64,000 nucleotides of DNA from Gautieria morchelliformis (GCA_015179125.1 WHVA01000198.1:123861-187860); one strand, 5' to 3'. Shown: positions 53,901-63,426, counted from the stretch's first letter. Program-made: numbers and translations. The notes: generated by a model not told the origin, from the sequence alone.

Positions 53901-55076
53901 AAGCAAGTTGTTTCCGACCGAGGTCCGCAGTTTGTCGCGGAACTGACTCGGGAGCTCTACCGCCTGCTCGGCATAAAGCTGGCTACCACCACAGCGTACC
54001 ATCCGCAGGGTGACGGACAGATGGAACGGGTCAATCAGGAGTTAGAGCAATACCTCCGCCTCTTTGTCAATGAGAGGCAGGATGACTGGGATGAGTTACT
54101 TCCGCTGGCGGAATTCCAATACAACAACCATGTCCATTCCGCCACACAACAGACTCCCTTCATGCTTGACTCAGGACGACACCCGCGGATGGGCTTCGAA
54201 CCACGCCAGGCTGAGTCCCGACTCGAGACGGTCAATGAGTTCCGAGACCGCATGGACTCCACCCTTTCGGAAGCCAAGTCGGCCCTTGCGAAGGCCAAGG
54301 ATGACATGGCAAGGTACTACAACCAACGCCGGGTTCCTGCCCCAGAGTACCAAGTTGGAGACAAGGTGTACCTAGATGCAAGTGACATCCGCACCACACG
54401 CCCTTCGCAGAAGCTTGCCCACCGCTACCTTGGGCCCTTCACAGTGACGCGGAGGGTTGGACGGAATGCATACCGCCTCCGACTTCCGATGTCCATGTCC
54501 CGCCTCCACCCCGTCTTCAACGTGGTGAAGTTACTCCCTATGCTTGAGGACCCAATTCCACATCGGAAGGCTCATCCGCCACCTCCGCCAGAAATTGTAG
54601 ATGGGGAAGAGCACTACGTGGTGGAACGGATCCTGGACAGCCGGTTTGTGCGAGGACGACTCCAATTCCTCGTGAAATGGGAAGGGTATGGGTACGAGGA
54701 GAATTCTTGGGTCCCGGAGCAAGATGTTTCCGCTCCTGACAAACTCCGGGAGTTCTATAGGACACATCCAGGTGCCCCTCGCCGAATCCGCTCGCTGGCA
54801 TTTCAATCCCTTGTGTCCCGTGCTTCGAGGACGCAGCACGCTAGAGGGGGGGTGATGTCAGGGGACACCCTGTTTTCCATTTCCAGTTCCGACACCACAC
54901 CAAGTTCCGACTCCATTTCCGACTCCGCTTCCGGTTCCGATTCCATCTCCGCATCCGCTTTCGGGAACGATTCCGCTTCTGGGAGAACTTCCACCAGTTC
55001 CGTTCGCCTTGCCAGTTCCACTCCAATTTCCGACTTCCGCCCCGGAACAGTGTCGGAAATCAAACGACTCGCATAA
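50946..55076 (+). CDS. Gypsy-1 Pol (protease, RT, RNase H, integrase, chromodomain)
   Basis: Up to 1376 codons in the -1 frame relative to gag, with no early ATG, so expression by -1 frameshifting or reinitiation is likely; the pol frame is also open for at least 60 bp into gag. Protease ALVDCGATGQF (residue 93). RT palm: QDYRALNAITIKNRYP, FTKLDVRWGF, FFGLTNSPATFQ, YLDDILIF (about 487). RNase H: EADSSDAATGAVL, HDKEMLAIIRALEEWRHFL, WTDHKNLEYF. Integrase HHCC around HDTRVAGHAG and CDLCLRTK; DDE as VDFIVE, VSDRGPQF, DGQMERVNQELE. C-terminal chromodomain YVVERILD...FLVKWEGYGYEENSW (about 1220-1275), which may target heterochromatin. The last 73 codons lie in the 3' LTR. Confidence 0.95.
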   Translation: MRCVPLLPVHNRFACLEVENEKPPLPSLRTDPPDKVTQKPNLTPRPSRIRPWERRLPKRYVVAATLGPKSLVIKVEIQTTDTAEVKSGPALVDCGATGQFMDRDYVERNRLTTRKLQRAIPVFNVDGSPNEAGSITEIVDTILRYDGHSERTSFAVTSLGKQDIILGFTWLQEHNPEINWQTRKVLMSRCPAKCHMCRSEVRKERQEQRKTERLIQTCRSGPHPLLAEEDSEAEFDPDPPSNSDSDAIRLGLEGTLTEGERLLYVNLPPEAEHIRATGNISQRLAEASKRYDRVEAEIPEYLREFEDVFSKESFDTLPPRKLWDHAIELEPGSKPTNCKVYPLSPKEQVELDAFLAENLRTGRIRPSKSPMASPVFFIKKKDGSLRLVQDYRALNAITIKNRYPIPLISELITQLRGARYFTKLDVRWGFNNVRIREGDEWKAAFRTNRGLFEPQVMFFGLTNSPATFQTMMNDIFRDMIAEGVVCVYLDDILIFTKTMSEHREVVRRVLERLREYNLCLKPEKCEFERTRIEYLGVIVSEGKVEMDPVKVSGVSDWPVPRNKKEVQSFIGFVNFYQRFIKDFSCHARALFDLTKKEVGWGWGEPEQTSFDKLKELITSAPVLIFPDDSRPYRVEADSSDAATGAVLSQQSSEDGGGWHLIAFFSKSLSPVERNYEIHDKEMLAIIRALEEWRHFLEGALCPFEIWTDHKNLEYFRTSKKLNRRQARWSLHLSRFDFMLHHRPGRTMGKPDALSRRADHGSGSGDNADMTLLRPSLFAIRALEGVTAVGAEAEMLRDIRRQYRNGEKEESVVKAVEELRKGHSRSVRAAEWSERDGLLHFRGKVYVPGGADLRRRIVSQHHDTRVAGHAGRWKTLELVARNYWWPQMSRYIGQYVKTCDLCLRTKAQRRPPVGELVPLPIPESRWDTISVDFIVELPESHGYDAIMNVVDSVSKVSHFIPMHRTITALGAARLFLAHVWKLHGLPKQVVSDRGPQFVAELTRELYRLLGIKLATTTAYHPQGDGQMERVNQELEQYLRLFVNERQDDWDELLPLAEFQYNNHVHSATQQTPFMLDSGRHPRMGFEPRQAESRLETVNEFRDRMDSTLSEAKSALAKAKDDMARYYNQRRVPAPEYQVGDKVYLDASDIRTTRPSQKLAHRYLGPFTVTRRVGRNAYRLRLPMSMSRLHPVFNVVKLLPMLEDPIPHRKAHPPPPPEIVDGEEHYVVERILDSRFVRGRLQFLVKWEGYGYEENSWVPEQDVSAPDKLREFYRTHPGAPRRIRSLAFQSLVSRASRTQHARGGVMSGDTLFSISSSDTTPSSDSISDSASGSDSISASAFGNDSASGRTSTSSVRLASSTPISDFRPGTVSEIKRLA
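54844..54855 (+). promoter_or_regulatory. Gypsy-1 polypurine tract
   Basis: AGAGGGGGGGTGA-type purine run directly before the 3' LTR TGTCAGG. It lies within the pol reading frame. Confidence 0.85.
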
Positions 55077-55335
55077 TAGGTGGCATCAAGGGTCGATCAA
55101 GGGTCAGGGGGATGCAGGGTTGATGGCGGGTGCCAAGTGTTGTCCCTGGCTGCGCAGCGTAGTATAATACGGGCTCGCTGACATTGGGGGTCCTTAGACT
55201 TTTCTCTTTGGATTTCCCCTTGTCAGGTGAGAACCCCCTCTCTTGTATGCTCTGTTCATTTATACATACTTTGGATTTCCCCTTGTCAGTTGTGTGGTAG
55301 TGTGATCTCCACGACTAGCCAGGGTTGCCCTTACA
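54856..55335 (+). repeat. Gypsy-1 3' LTR
   Basis: Same length (480 bp) as the 5' LTR, and no differences were found on reading. The pol stop (55074-55076) lies inside it. Confidence 0.95.
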
Positions 55336-55438
55336 AACTCACCAGTGGTGCTTAAGTCTTCCTCTGGAGGGGCGGGTTAGTGCAGGTGGAACTGACCCAA
55401 ACCAAGCGCCCGTTTTGGATCACGCGAAGGGAGAGCCT

Positions 55439-55985
55439 TGTAAGGACCCGGCCTTTGGCCGGCTACTTACCGGTAGAACCTTCTTCCGAGCCCCAAGCCT
55501 TGTGATATCCGTGCCCGAGTACATGATACTTATCCGCGCCCGAGCCCGAGCCCGAGCTTGAACTCATATCCGACCTTGATCCCATGCCCGTATCCCCCTT
55601 AGTTACTGATTCCGCTCCATCACGCATCATTCGTATATTACCTCGCCCTGACCTCGCCCTGACCTCCACTAATCTGTTCGCCCCTGACTTGCACCTCGTC
55701 CGTATATAACCCCCTTGTATGCATTCCTACTCCTCAGTCTGAAAATCAACTATCGTGTCCCTTCGATCCCTAGCTAGTTTCTACGCCTCGCCTCTTAAGC
55801 TAGAACCTCGCCTCTTATTCGTTTACCTCCGAAGTTGGGACTCGTGCGTAGGGTCGGCGCAGCACATAAGCTGAAGCCAAGTCCCTCTCCGACTTCCCCA
55901 TCCAAACCTCGCCCTGTAACCTCGGACCTTGACTCGGGTTTCGTCCCCGACCTCGGTCAACCTTACGACGGATCGTAACGTAACA
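55439..55985 (+). repeat. Gypsy-2 5' LTR
   Basis: TGTAAGGACCCGGCC to GATCGTAACGTAACA. It contains a TATA box GTATATAAC (55702-55710) and a CCCGAG-rich block (GCGCCCGAGCCCGAG). Confidence 0.93.
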
Positions 55986-55987
55986 GT

Positions 55988-55999
55988 ATTTTCAGACTG
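55988..55999 (+). promoter_or_regulatory. Gypsy-2 primer-binding site, self-complementary to LTR
   Basis: ATTTTCAGACTG, two bases after the LTR, is the exact complement of CAGTCTGAAAAT at 55735-55746, which begins 32 nt after the TATA start. Same geometry as Gypsy-1 although the sequences are unrelated. Confidence 0.72.
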
Positions 56000-56028
56000 C
56001 TTACACCCTACGTATCCCTTTTTTCACG

Positions 56029-57261
56029 ATGTCCATGATAACTCGTTCTCGCACCCTTCGGGGTATCTCAGAACAGCGACGTTTCTCGGAAGCCCCCGAT
56101 GACTCACCCCCGTCCCCGGGGATACCCCTCGCAGACCCCGCCGAGCCTAGTAACAAAGGCAAAGGTAGGGCTAACCTCGGTGACCCTTCAGGTGATCCAG
56201 GTGATGGCTCTAGAAGTTCTGACAACGATCGGGACCTCCCCAACCTTCCGCCCGAGGACCTCGGTGACCTCGAGGACAACGAGCTTATGCGTCGAGTGTT
56301 CATCAAACTCGCGAAACCTCGCGAATCCGAAGCATGAGCCAAGGTCAAGGAACCGGATAGTTATGACGGTACTGACCAAGCCAAGCTTCGCACTTTCTTC
56401 CTTCAATGTGTACTCAACTTCAGAGATCGCCCCACCGCGTTCAAGACTGGGGCCTCAAAGGTGCAGTATGCTATTTCTTACCTGTCCGGCTCAGCTCTGC
56501 AATATTTCGAGCCGGCGATCCTCGGCGAAGTCCAACCCGAGCCAGATTGGCTCGAGGACTGGGACAGTTTCAAGGCCAAGCTTGAGCTTAACTTCGGCCC
56601 ATACGACAACGCGGCCCAAGCCGAGATTGACCTCGAGAAGATCGTTATGAAAGAGCACCACAAGGCCACGCGATTCTTTATCGACTTCGCCCGAGCTTCG
56701 ACTCGGACTCAGTGGAACGACGCGGCCCTCCAACACTTTGCCTATAAGGGCTTGGCCAAACGAATCAAGGACGACTTACTTCACTTCCCTCGATTCCGCA
56801 GCCTCGCCGAGCTTAGGAACTTCGCGCTGGAATGCGATAGCCGTTACTGGGAGCGAAAGGAATACGACGCCATGATCAATGGTCGTAGCTCCCAGCCTGC
56901 ACGCACCCCTAATCAGTCCAGTAGCAATGCCACTAACAACCACCAGCCTTCCAGTGGTTCCAATAACAATAAGAACCGCAACAAGACTAACAACAGCGGC
57001 AAGGGTTCCAACAACAACAACTCTTCGAACAACAAGAGCCAGCCCGACATTTCGAGCAAACTCGGGAAGGATGGCAAACTGCTTCCCGAGGAGCGCCAAC
57101 GTCGGGTCGACCAAGGCCTTTGTCTGCTTTGCGGCACCAAAGGTCACGTCGTCAAGGACTGCCCGAAGAACAAGTCTACCAATAGTAGCGGTTCTAAAGG
57201 TCAGGCAACGAAGACCCCTAACGAGGGGACTTCGGCCTCCATTACGGAGGTGAAAAAATAG
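56029..57261 (+). pseudogene. Gypsy-2 Gag with one in-frame stop
   Basis: ATG 56029 (MSMITRSRTLRGI) opens a 103-codon leader. TGA at 56335-56337 (GCA TGA GCC) interrupts it, and the same frame then runs open to 57261. The core reads FFLQCVLNFRDRP, SYLSGSALQYFEPA, WEDW-like DWDSFKAKLELNFGP, then an Asn/Ser-rich linker (NNNKNRNKTNNSGKG) and a zinc knuckle CLLCGTKGHVVKDC. The end is GTG AAA AAA TAG, with pol open in the -1 frame across this A6 run, a plausible frameshift site. The stop probably came from CGA by C-to-T change. Confidence 0.9.
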
Positions 57262-60200
57262 GTAGCAACCTCGGAACCACACGATCCGAGGATTGCGGTA
57301 ACCTCACCCGTGTGCTCAGACTCAGCGCCGCTTCTCATTCATTGTCCAAAGATTCCCTTAATGTAGATCTAACCTCGCCTTCGCTTCCCAACGTCGCTTT
57401 TGTTGCATTAGTTGACTGCGGGTCCTCAGACTGTTTTATTGAATCCAGATTTGTCCAGAAGTACTCCATGCCTGCTTATCCTGTCTCTCCTATACCCTTG
57501 AAACTATTTGACGGTAGTACTAACACTACCATTACCCAAGCTCTAGACCTCTGCATTTGCTTTCCGACCGGCGAACAACAATGGGTTACCTTCTACGTAA
57601 CCTCGCTCGACTCAAGTTGCTCGATGGTACTTGGCCACAACTGGCTCACCCGCTACAATCCGTCGATTGACTGGGTATTGGGCAGTATTATTTTCAAGAC
57701 CATCAACCTAACAACGACTCCAGCGACCCCGGCGACGTCAGCCCGCTTAGCTTCGGCTACGACTTCGACCTCGCCTACGGCATCTTCGCCACCGCCTCCG
57801 ACCTCGCTTCCGAAATTGCAAGCACCCCTCGTTTCCCTAATCAATGCACCCGCTTTCATGCGCGCATCTAGATTGGAAGGGTCCGAAGTGTTTCAGCTCA
57901 ATTTGGCTTCGCCTGAGCTCCTCGCCAGAGGGGCAACATCGGGAGGAAGCTCTTCCGAGCTTCCTGAGAACGTTAAGAAACATGTTCCCGAAGTATATCA
58001 CGAATTTGCAGATGTGTTCAGCAAAGCACGCGCTGACACTCTAGCTCCCCACCGACCTCACGATATCAAAATCAACCTCGAAGAAGGGACCTCGCCACCT
58101 ATCGGTCCCATCTACTCTCTCTCAGCTTCCGAACTCAAAGCACTTCGCAAGTTCATCGACGAGCATTTAAACATCGGTTTCATCCGACCTTCACGCTCGC
58201 CTCATGGTGCACCGGTATTGTTCGTTCGCAAAAAAGATGGCTCACTTCGGTTGTGTGTCGACTTCCGAGGTTTGAACAAAATCTCAAAAAAAGATCGGTA
58301 TCCATTGCCATTGATTGCTGACTTACTTGATGCTCCAAAGAATGCTCGCATCTATACGAAAATTGACCTTCGTCACGCTTACCACCTCGTACGGGTGGCC
58401 GAGGGTGACGAATGGAAGACCGCCTTCAGGACTCGCTATGGGTCTTTCGAATGGTTGGTCATGCCATTTGGTCTCACTAATGGCCCTGCTGCCTTCCAGA
58501 GATTCATGAACGAGGTGTTCGCCGACCTTTTGGACGTTTGTGTGGTGGTATACTTGGATGACATTCTAATCTACTCCAGTGACCCCTCCAAACATGTTGA
58601 ACATGTCAAGGAAGTCTTGCGACGACTACGACTCAACAACCTCTTCGCCAAAGAAGACAAATGCGAGTTCCATCGCGACTCGGTTGAATTCCTCGGCTAC
58701 ATACTCTCTCCCGAGGGCCTCACTATGGCAGATGACAAAGTAAAGGTCATTCAAGACTGGCCTGAACCTCGCAAAGTTCGCGACATCCAATCCTTCCTCG
58801 GCTTCGCCAACTTCTACCGACGTTTCATTCACAACTACTCCGACATCACCATTCCTCTCACCCGACTTACCCGCAAGGGTACCCCTTGGAATTTTTCCGA
58901 GGATTGTCGACGGGCTTTCAACCTGTTGAAGAGGGCGTTCACTACCGCCCCTATCCTTACTCACTGGATTCCTGACCTTCCACTGATCGTAGAGACTGAT
59001 GCATCAGATTATGCCTTAGCGGCAATCTTATCACTACGAACCTCGGAAGGCGAACTTCATCCCGTCGCTTTCCACTCCCGCACATTCACCTCTACCGAGC
59101 TCAACTACGATGTTCACGACGACAAGGAGCTCCTCGCCATTTTTGAAGCCTTTCAACGCTGGCGACACTACCTAGAGGGCTCAGGCGAACCAGTTGACGT
59201 TATCACCGATCACAAGAACCTCGAATACTTTTCAACTACGAAGCTCTTGACCCGTCGACAAGCTCGGTGGTCGGAATACCTTTCCCAGTTCAACCTCGCC
59301 ATACGCTTCCGACCAGGTCGCCTCGGAACGAAGCCTGACTCTCTCACTAGACGATGGGACGTCTACCTTAAAGAGGGGAATAGCGACTATGCCACCATAA
59401 ACCCGCAGAACCTACGGCCAGTGTTTACTCAGCACCAGCTGGCATCATCCCTTAGAGCTACTAACCTCGCTCCCATCGTGCTCCGAGCCGCTTCACTGCT
59501 TGATACCGAGCAGATCCGAGCTGACATACTAGCGAACCTCCCCTCGGACCCCATAGCCAAGTCGCACCTCGGCTTGGTTAATGACCCGAGGTGGACCACA
59601 GACCCCGAGGGTTTCCTCAAGCTTGACAACCGAACCTATGTTCCAGGGGCCCAAGACCTTCGACTTCGCATCCTGCAATACAAGCACGATCACATCCTCT
59701 CGGGACACTTCGGGGTCAACAAGACCTTGGAGCTGATCCGACGAGACTATACTTGGCCGGGGATTAGATCCTTTGTCAAGGATTATTGCAAGACGTGTAC
59801 CACTTGTATGCGAAGCAAGCCACAACGTCACAAACCCTATGGCTCCTCAAGCAACTTCCTGTTCCCGAGAACCTTGGAATTCCATCTCTATGGATTTCAT
59901 TGAGCAACTCCCCCTTCATCCGAGTTCACCTCCATCCTAGTGATTGTTGACCGCTTCACTAAGCAGGTTATCTTCATTCCAACCACAGACAAGATAACCT
60001 CGCAAGAGCTCGCTCACCTCTTCGTTCTTCATGTCTTTTCAAAGCATGGAGTCCCCTCGCACGTCACCTCGGACAGGGGTTCCGAGTTTGTTTCGCGCTT
60101 CTGGCGTTCCCTAGGGAAAGCTTTGGACATGCGGTTGCATTTCACCTCGGGATATCATCCCGAGGGTGACGGTCAGACCGAGCGTGCTAACCAAACTTTG

Positions 60201-60970
60201 GAACAGTACCTCAGGATCTATTGCAACTATCAGCAGTCCAATTGGGCTTCGCTCCTTCCCCTAGCCGAGTTCGCCTACAACAACGCGCCTAGCGCAACCA
60301 CCGGCGTCTCCCCATTCTTTGCCAATAAGGCTACCATCCGAACCTCGCAGTTCACCCCGAGCGCGACCTCGCCTCGGAACGAGCCCGAGACTTCGTGGTT
60401 GACCTGGACGAGCTTCACCAAGAACTTCGCCACGCCATCCTCGAGGCTCAGAAAACTTACCAAGCCTCGGCCGATGTTCGTCGCAAGCCCGCTCCTGATT
60501 TCCAAGTAGGATCCCTCGCCTTTGTGAAGGCACAGTACTTTCGAACAACTCGGCCTACCAAGAAGCTCGCCGAGAAGTTCTTGGGTCCTTTTGAAATCAT
60601 TTCCCGAGCGGGTACTCACTCCTTCACCCTTCGACTTCCAGAACACATGCATTCAGTCCATCCGGTCTTCCACGTATCTATGCTCGAACCAGCCTCGCCC
60701 AACACCATACCAAACTGAGTTCAGCCGCCTCCGCCCCCAGTCGTTATCGACGGCGAACCCGAGTTTGAGGTTTCCGAAATCCTCGACTCGAAGATCGATA
60801 ATAGACGCAAGAGCTGCAAATTACTCTACCTTGTTAGGTGGACTGGTTACGAAGGTACCGACGAAGAAACCTCGTGGATCCTCGCTTCCGAGCTTGATCA
60901 TGCCTCGGAGCTGGTCACGGATTTCCATGACTCTTACCCGGGCAAGCCCGGCCCTTTGACTGCTCTATGA
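57262..60970 (+). pseudogene. Gypsy-2 Pol, frameshifted
   Basis: Open from the gag end to 59903 in one frame: protease FVALVDCGSSDCF, RT CVDFRGLNKISKKDRYP, VMPFGLTNGPAAFQ, VVVYLDDILIY, RNase H VETDASDYALAAIL and ITDHKNLEYF, integrase HHCC HDHILSGHFG and CTTCMRSK. Two small indels near 59850-59880 put SISMDFIEQLP in a different frame. The integrase core then continues VTSDRGSEFVSRFW and GDGQTERANQTLEQ (60000-60200). Another shift near 60395 is followed by FVKAQYFRTTRPTKKLAEKF, and TGA at 60717 precedes the chromodomain EFEVSEILDSKI...LVRWTGYEG...ETSWI (60757-60930). The final stop is 60968-60970. Confidence 0.9.
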
Positions 60971-61013
60971 TCATTTTCCTTTGTTAACCCCCATGACCCC
61001 AGTAGTTAGATAA

Positions 61014-61037
61014 AAAAAAAAAAAAAAAAAAAAAAAA
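61014..61037 (+). other. Internal poly(A) tract in Gypsy-2
   Basis: An uninterrupted A run of about 24 nt follows GTTAGATA, 45 bp after the pol stop and 65 bp before the end of the antisense ORF. Gypsy genomic RNA ends in the 3' LTR, so a poly(A) here is not part of a normal life cycle. Confidence 0.8.
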
Positions 61038-61101
61038 CCCTCGCAATCGAACAACAAAAATCGATAAAAACCAAGAAAAGCCTATTATTCCATTTACTAG
61101 T

Positions 61102-62254
61102 TCACTCCACCATCCTCATATCCTCTCCCTCGCTCCCCTCGCTACCCTCACCTGACTCCTCCTCATTACTACTACTACTTCGCTCCACCAGACCCCCATG
61201 TCCCCCATGATCTGCCAAGTCCCTCGCCCCCTGCATCCGCTTCAAATAATTCCGCCTCCTCCTTATCCTCATGAACTCCACATCCGCCCTGTTCATCCTG
61301 TCATTCGCAGCCCTAAACTCCCCTAGCAACTCGCACACCCTCTCCCCAACCTCGCCAACCTTCTGTCCCACATCCCTCACCGCCGCTATCAACTCCCTCA
61401 TCTCCGCACTTCGCTCCGATCTTTTCGTCTTCTTGTCCTTTTTCGCCCTCCGACCTCCAACCTCGGTTTCCTCCCCCTCAGTCTGCCTCGCTTCCCCGAC
61501 CTCTGTCTCCTCACGCTGCCTCACTTCCCCAGTCTCCTTACCCTTCTCCTCGCTCAACCTCGCTTCCATCCGCTCTACCCTCATCTCGAGGTTCCTCTCG
61601 ACCCAATCACTCGAGTCGTCGTCCTCTGCAACTTCGTCCTGAACCTTGGCCTCTTTCCTCGGCCTCGGTCCATCCTCGGCCTCCTCGCTCCTCGCTCGCT
61701 TCTTGCTCGCGGTACCCGCCTGACCCTTGCCTGGGGTTGCCTTGCTGCGGCGACCTTGGGCGATACTACAACCCAAGGAACGGGTCCTGCACCACACGCA
61801 AGCACCCTGGTCGGCGAGGCCGAAGTCGAGACTAACGGCCCGAAGGCACGTATAGTCGCGCTCTTCGCAGCGCGCGCACCTCGCCTCGGCCTTGGTCGCG
61901 AGCTGCCACTCGCGAGGTCCCCCGTCGGCGAGCTTGTACCCGTATAGGGACAAGTCGGTCGGGTGGTAGGAGAATAACATGCGTTTATACTAGACAAATC
62001 AGCAGCGCCCATGATTAGACAACTACGGTACTCACCTTCTTTCCACTCGGTCCTTCCTGCCACGGCTGCCGCATGTCGATGGCCCCCGTCTCATCAATTG
62101 GCAATGTGCCAACCTCGGGTCGATCCTCGGGCGTAACCTCGCCCGAGGCTCCGTTCTCCTCAGACAACAAAGTCTGGTCGAACGCGTTGTTCACGCTGTT
62201 CTCGTCGACGGCTGAGCTGAAGAGGGCTTGAGGGCGCACCATATTAGTTGGCAA
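61102..62254 (-). CDS. Antisense two-exon gene with Zn2Cys6-like motif
   Basis: Exon 1 runs 62254-62036 (MPTNMVRPQALF to GPSGKK, 73 codons). A 46-nt intron (GTGAGT...GTCTAG, 62035-61990, phase 0) follows, then exon 2, 61989-61102. Product about 368 residues. Cysteines sit at 111, 114, 121, 137, 140 and 147: C-x2-C-x6-C-x15-C-x2-C-x6-C, the binuclear zinc-cluster pattern of fungal transcription factors with a long central loop. A basic stretch (KKRARSEE) follows, then charged coiled-coil-prone sequence (ERMEARLSEEKGKETGE, AEMRELIAAVRDV) and an acidic tail. No fungal_trans domain is seen. The frame is fully open while pol of the same element is broken. Function unknown; DNA-binding or element regulation is inference. 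Confidence 0.75.
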
Positions 62255-62404
62255 TGGGGTTCGCTGCCTTCCTACCCACCCTTTTATCCAACCTCGGCTA
62301 CGATTTAAGCTTCGCCTTTCCGGCTACTTAACATCGGACCGAGATCTAGATTCAAGGATAGGCGAACCTTGTTCACATTACGGCCTCGAGGGTCTCGGCC
62401 ATAA

Positions 62405-62415
62405 GGGGGGAATAC
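62405..62415 (+). promoter_or_regulatory. Gypsy-2 polypurine tract
   Basis: AAGGGGGGAATAC abuts the 3' LTR. Confidence 0.8.
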
Positions 62416-62976
62416 TGTAAGGACCCGGCCTTTGGCCGGCTACTTACCGGTAGAACCTTCTTCCGAGCCCCAAGCCTTGTGATATCCGTGCCCGAGTACA
62501 TGATACTTATCCGCGCCCGAGCCCGAGCCCGAGCTTGAACTCATATCCGACCTTGATCCCATGCCCGTATCCCCCTTAGTTACTGATTCCGCTCCATCAC
62601 GCATCATTCGTATATTACCTCGCCCTGACCTCGGTCTCCTGACCTCGCCCTGACCTCCACTAATCTGTTCGCCCCTGACTTGCACCTCGTCCGTATATAA
62701 CCCCCTTGTATGCATTCCTACTCCTCAGTCTGAAAATCAACTATCGTGTCCCTTCGATCCCTAGCTAGTTTCTACGCCTCGCCTCTTAAGCTAGAACCTC
62801 GCCTCTTATTCGTTTACCTCCGAAGTTGGGACTCGTGCGTAGGGTCGGCGCAGCACATAAGCTGAAGCCAAGTCCCTCTCCGACTTCCCCATCCAAACCT
62901 CGCCCTGTAACCTCGGACCTTGACTCAGGTTTCGTCCCCGACCTCGGTCAACCTTACGACGGATCGTATCGTAACA
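62416..62976 (+). repeat. Gypsy-2 3' LTR
   Basis: 561 bp. It differs from the 5' LTR by a 14-bp insertion (CTCGGTCTCCTGAC near 62629) and a few substitutions (GACTCGGG/GACTCAGG, GTAACG/GTATCG). Older than Gypsy-1 by this measure. Confidence 0.93.
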
Positions 62977-63314
62977 AGCCTCCAGGTTCGAATCCCCCCC
63001 TCCCCATTTGTAGCAGTAATTACTACAATGGTTCACCCCTCCGATAGGTGTCAATAAGTGTTAGGATTACGAGGCTCCTGGACTTCCACCCAGCATATAA
63101 GACCTACTGAAACTGACCGGTACTGATATGTATCTAAGGTGATTAGGCATTGTAGACAAACAGGAAGTATCCTATGTTGGTGCCAGCATATCTCTGGCTT
63201 ACTTCGGTAACTACGATACCCTAGCATGTAAAACACTTTGATTACTCTATTCCGCGTTCCGTGTAGAGACTGCCTATATAGGGCTCGGCCCCAAGGTGGC
63301 AGTATAATAAATGG

Positions 63315-63351
<37 letters not shown>

Positions 63352-63426
63352 TCCTCTGGTCCAAGATAGAGATCTATAGGAGAGGGCCCAAGACGATAGT
63401 CACAGCGAGGTCAAGTTTTGCACAAG

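Larger units (their letters stand above)
49107..55335 (+). mobile_element. Gypsy-1: full-length chromodomain Ty3/gypsy retrotransposon
   Basis: 6229 bp with two 480-bp LTRs that I read as identical, and duplication AACTC at 49102-49106 and 55336-55340. Gag and pol are open over their full length, and all catalytic motifs are present. Order protease-RT-RNase H-integrase-chromodomain places it in the chromoviruses. Identical LTRs imply very recent insertion; it may be active. Confidence 0.95.
55439..62976 (+). mobile_element. Gypsy-2: chromodomain Ty3/gypsy element with an antisense gene
   Basis: 7538 bp, LTRs of 547 and 561 bp, duplication AGCCT at 55434-55438 and 62977-62981. Gag carries one nonsense codon and pol has several frameshifts, so it is inactive in cis. 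Between pol and the 3' LTR it has 1.4 kb of extra DNA with a poly(A) tract and an antisense two-exon gene. Pol order is that of chromoviruses. Confidence 0.94.
55368..63347 (+). mobile_element. tRNA-type SINE, split by Gypsy-2
   Basis: Two halves, 55368-55438 and 62982-63347, join to about 437 bp. The head carries an A box TAGTGCAGGTGG (55377) and a B box GGTTCGAATCC (62986). The ends GGAGGGG (55366-55372, its first two bases shared with the target) and CCCCTCC (near 63000) could form a tRNA-like acceptor stem. An unrelated body follows and ends in an A27 tail (63321-63347). Target duplication GTCTTCCTCTGG lies at 55356-55367 and 63348-63359. It would be transcribed by Pol III and moved by a LINE. 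The host site is LTR A4. Confidence 0.85.

Noticed and set aside
62982-63002. Functional tRNA gene (B box seen)
   Set aside because: The A box lies 7.5 kb away, before Gypsy-2; when joined the body ends in a poly(A) tail with a 12-bp TSD, so it is a SINE.
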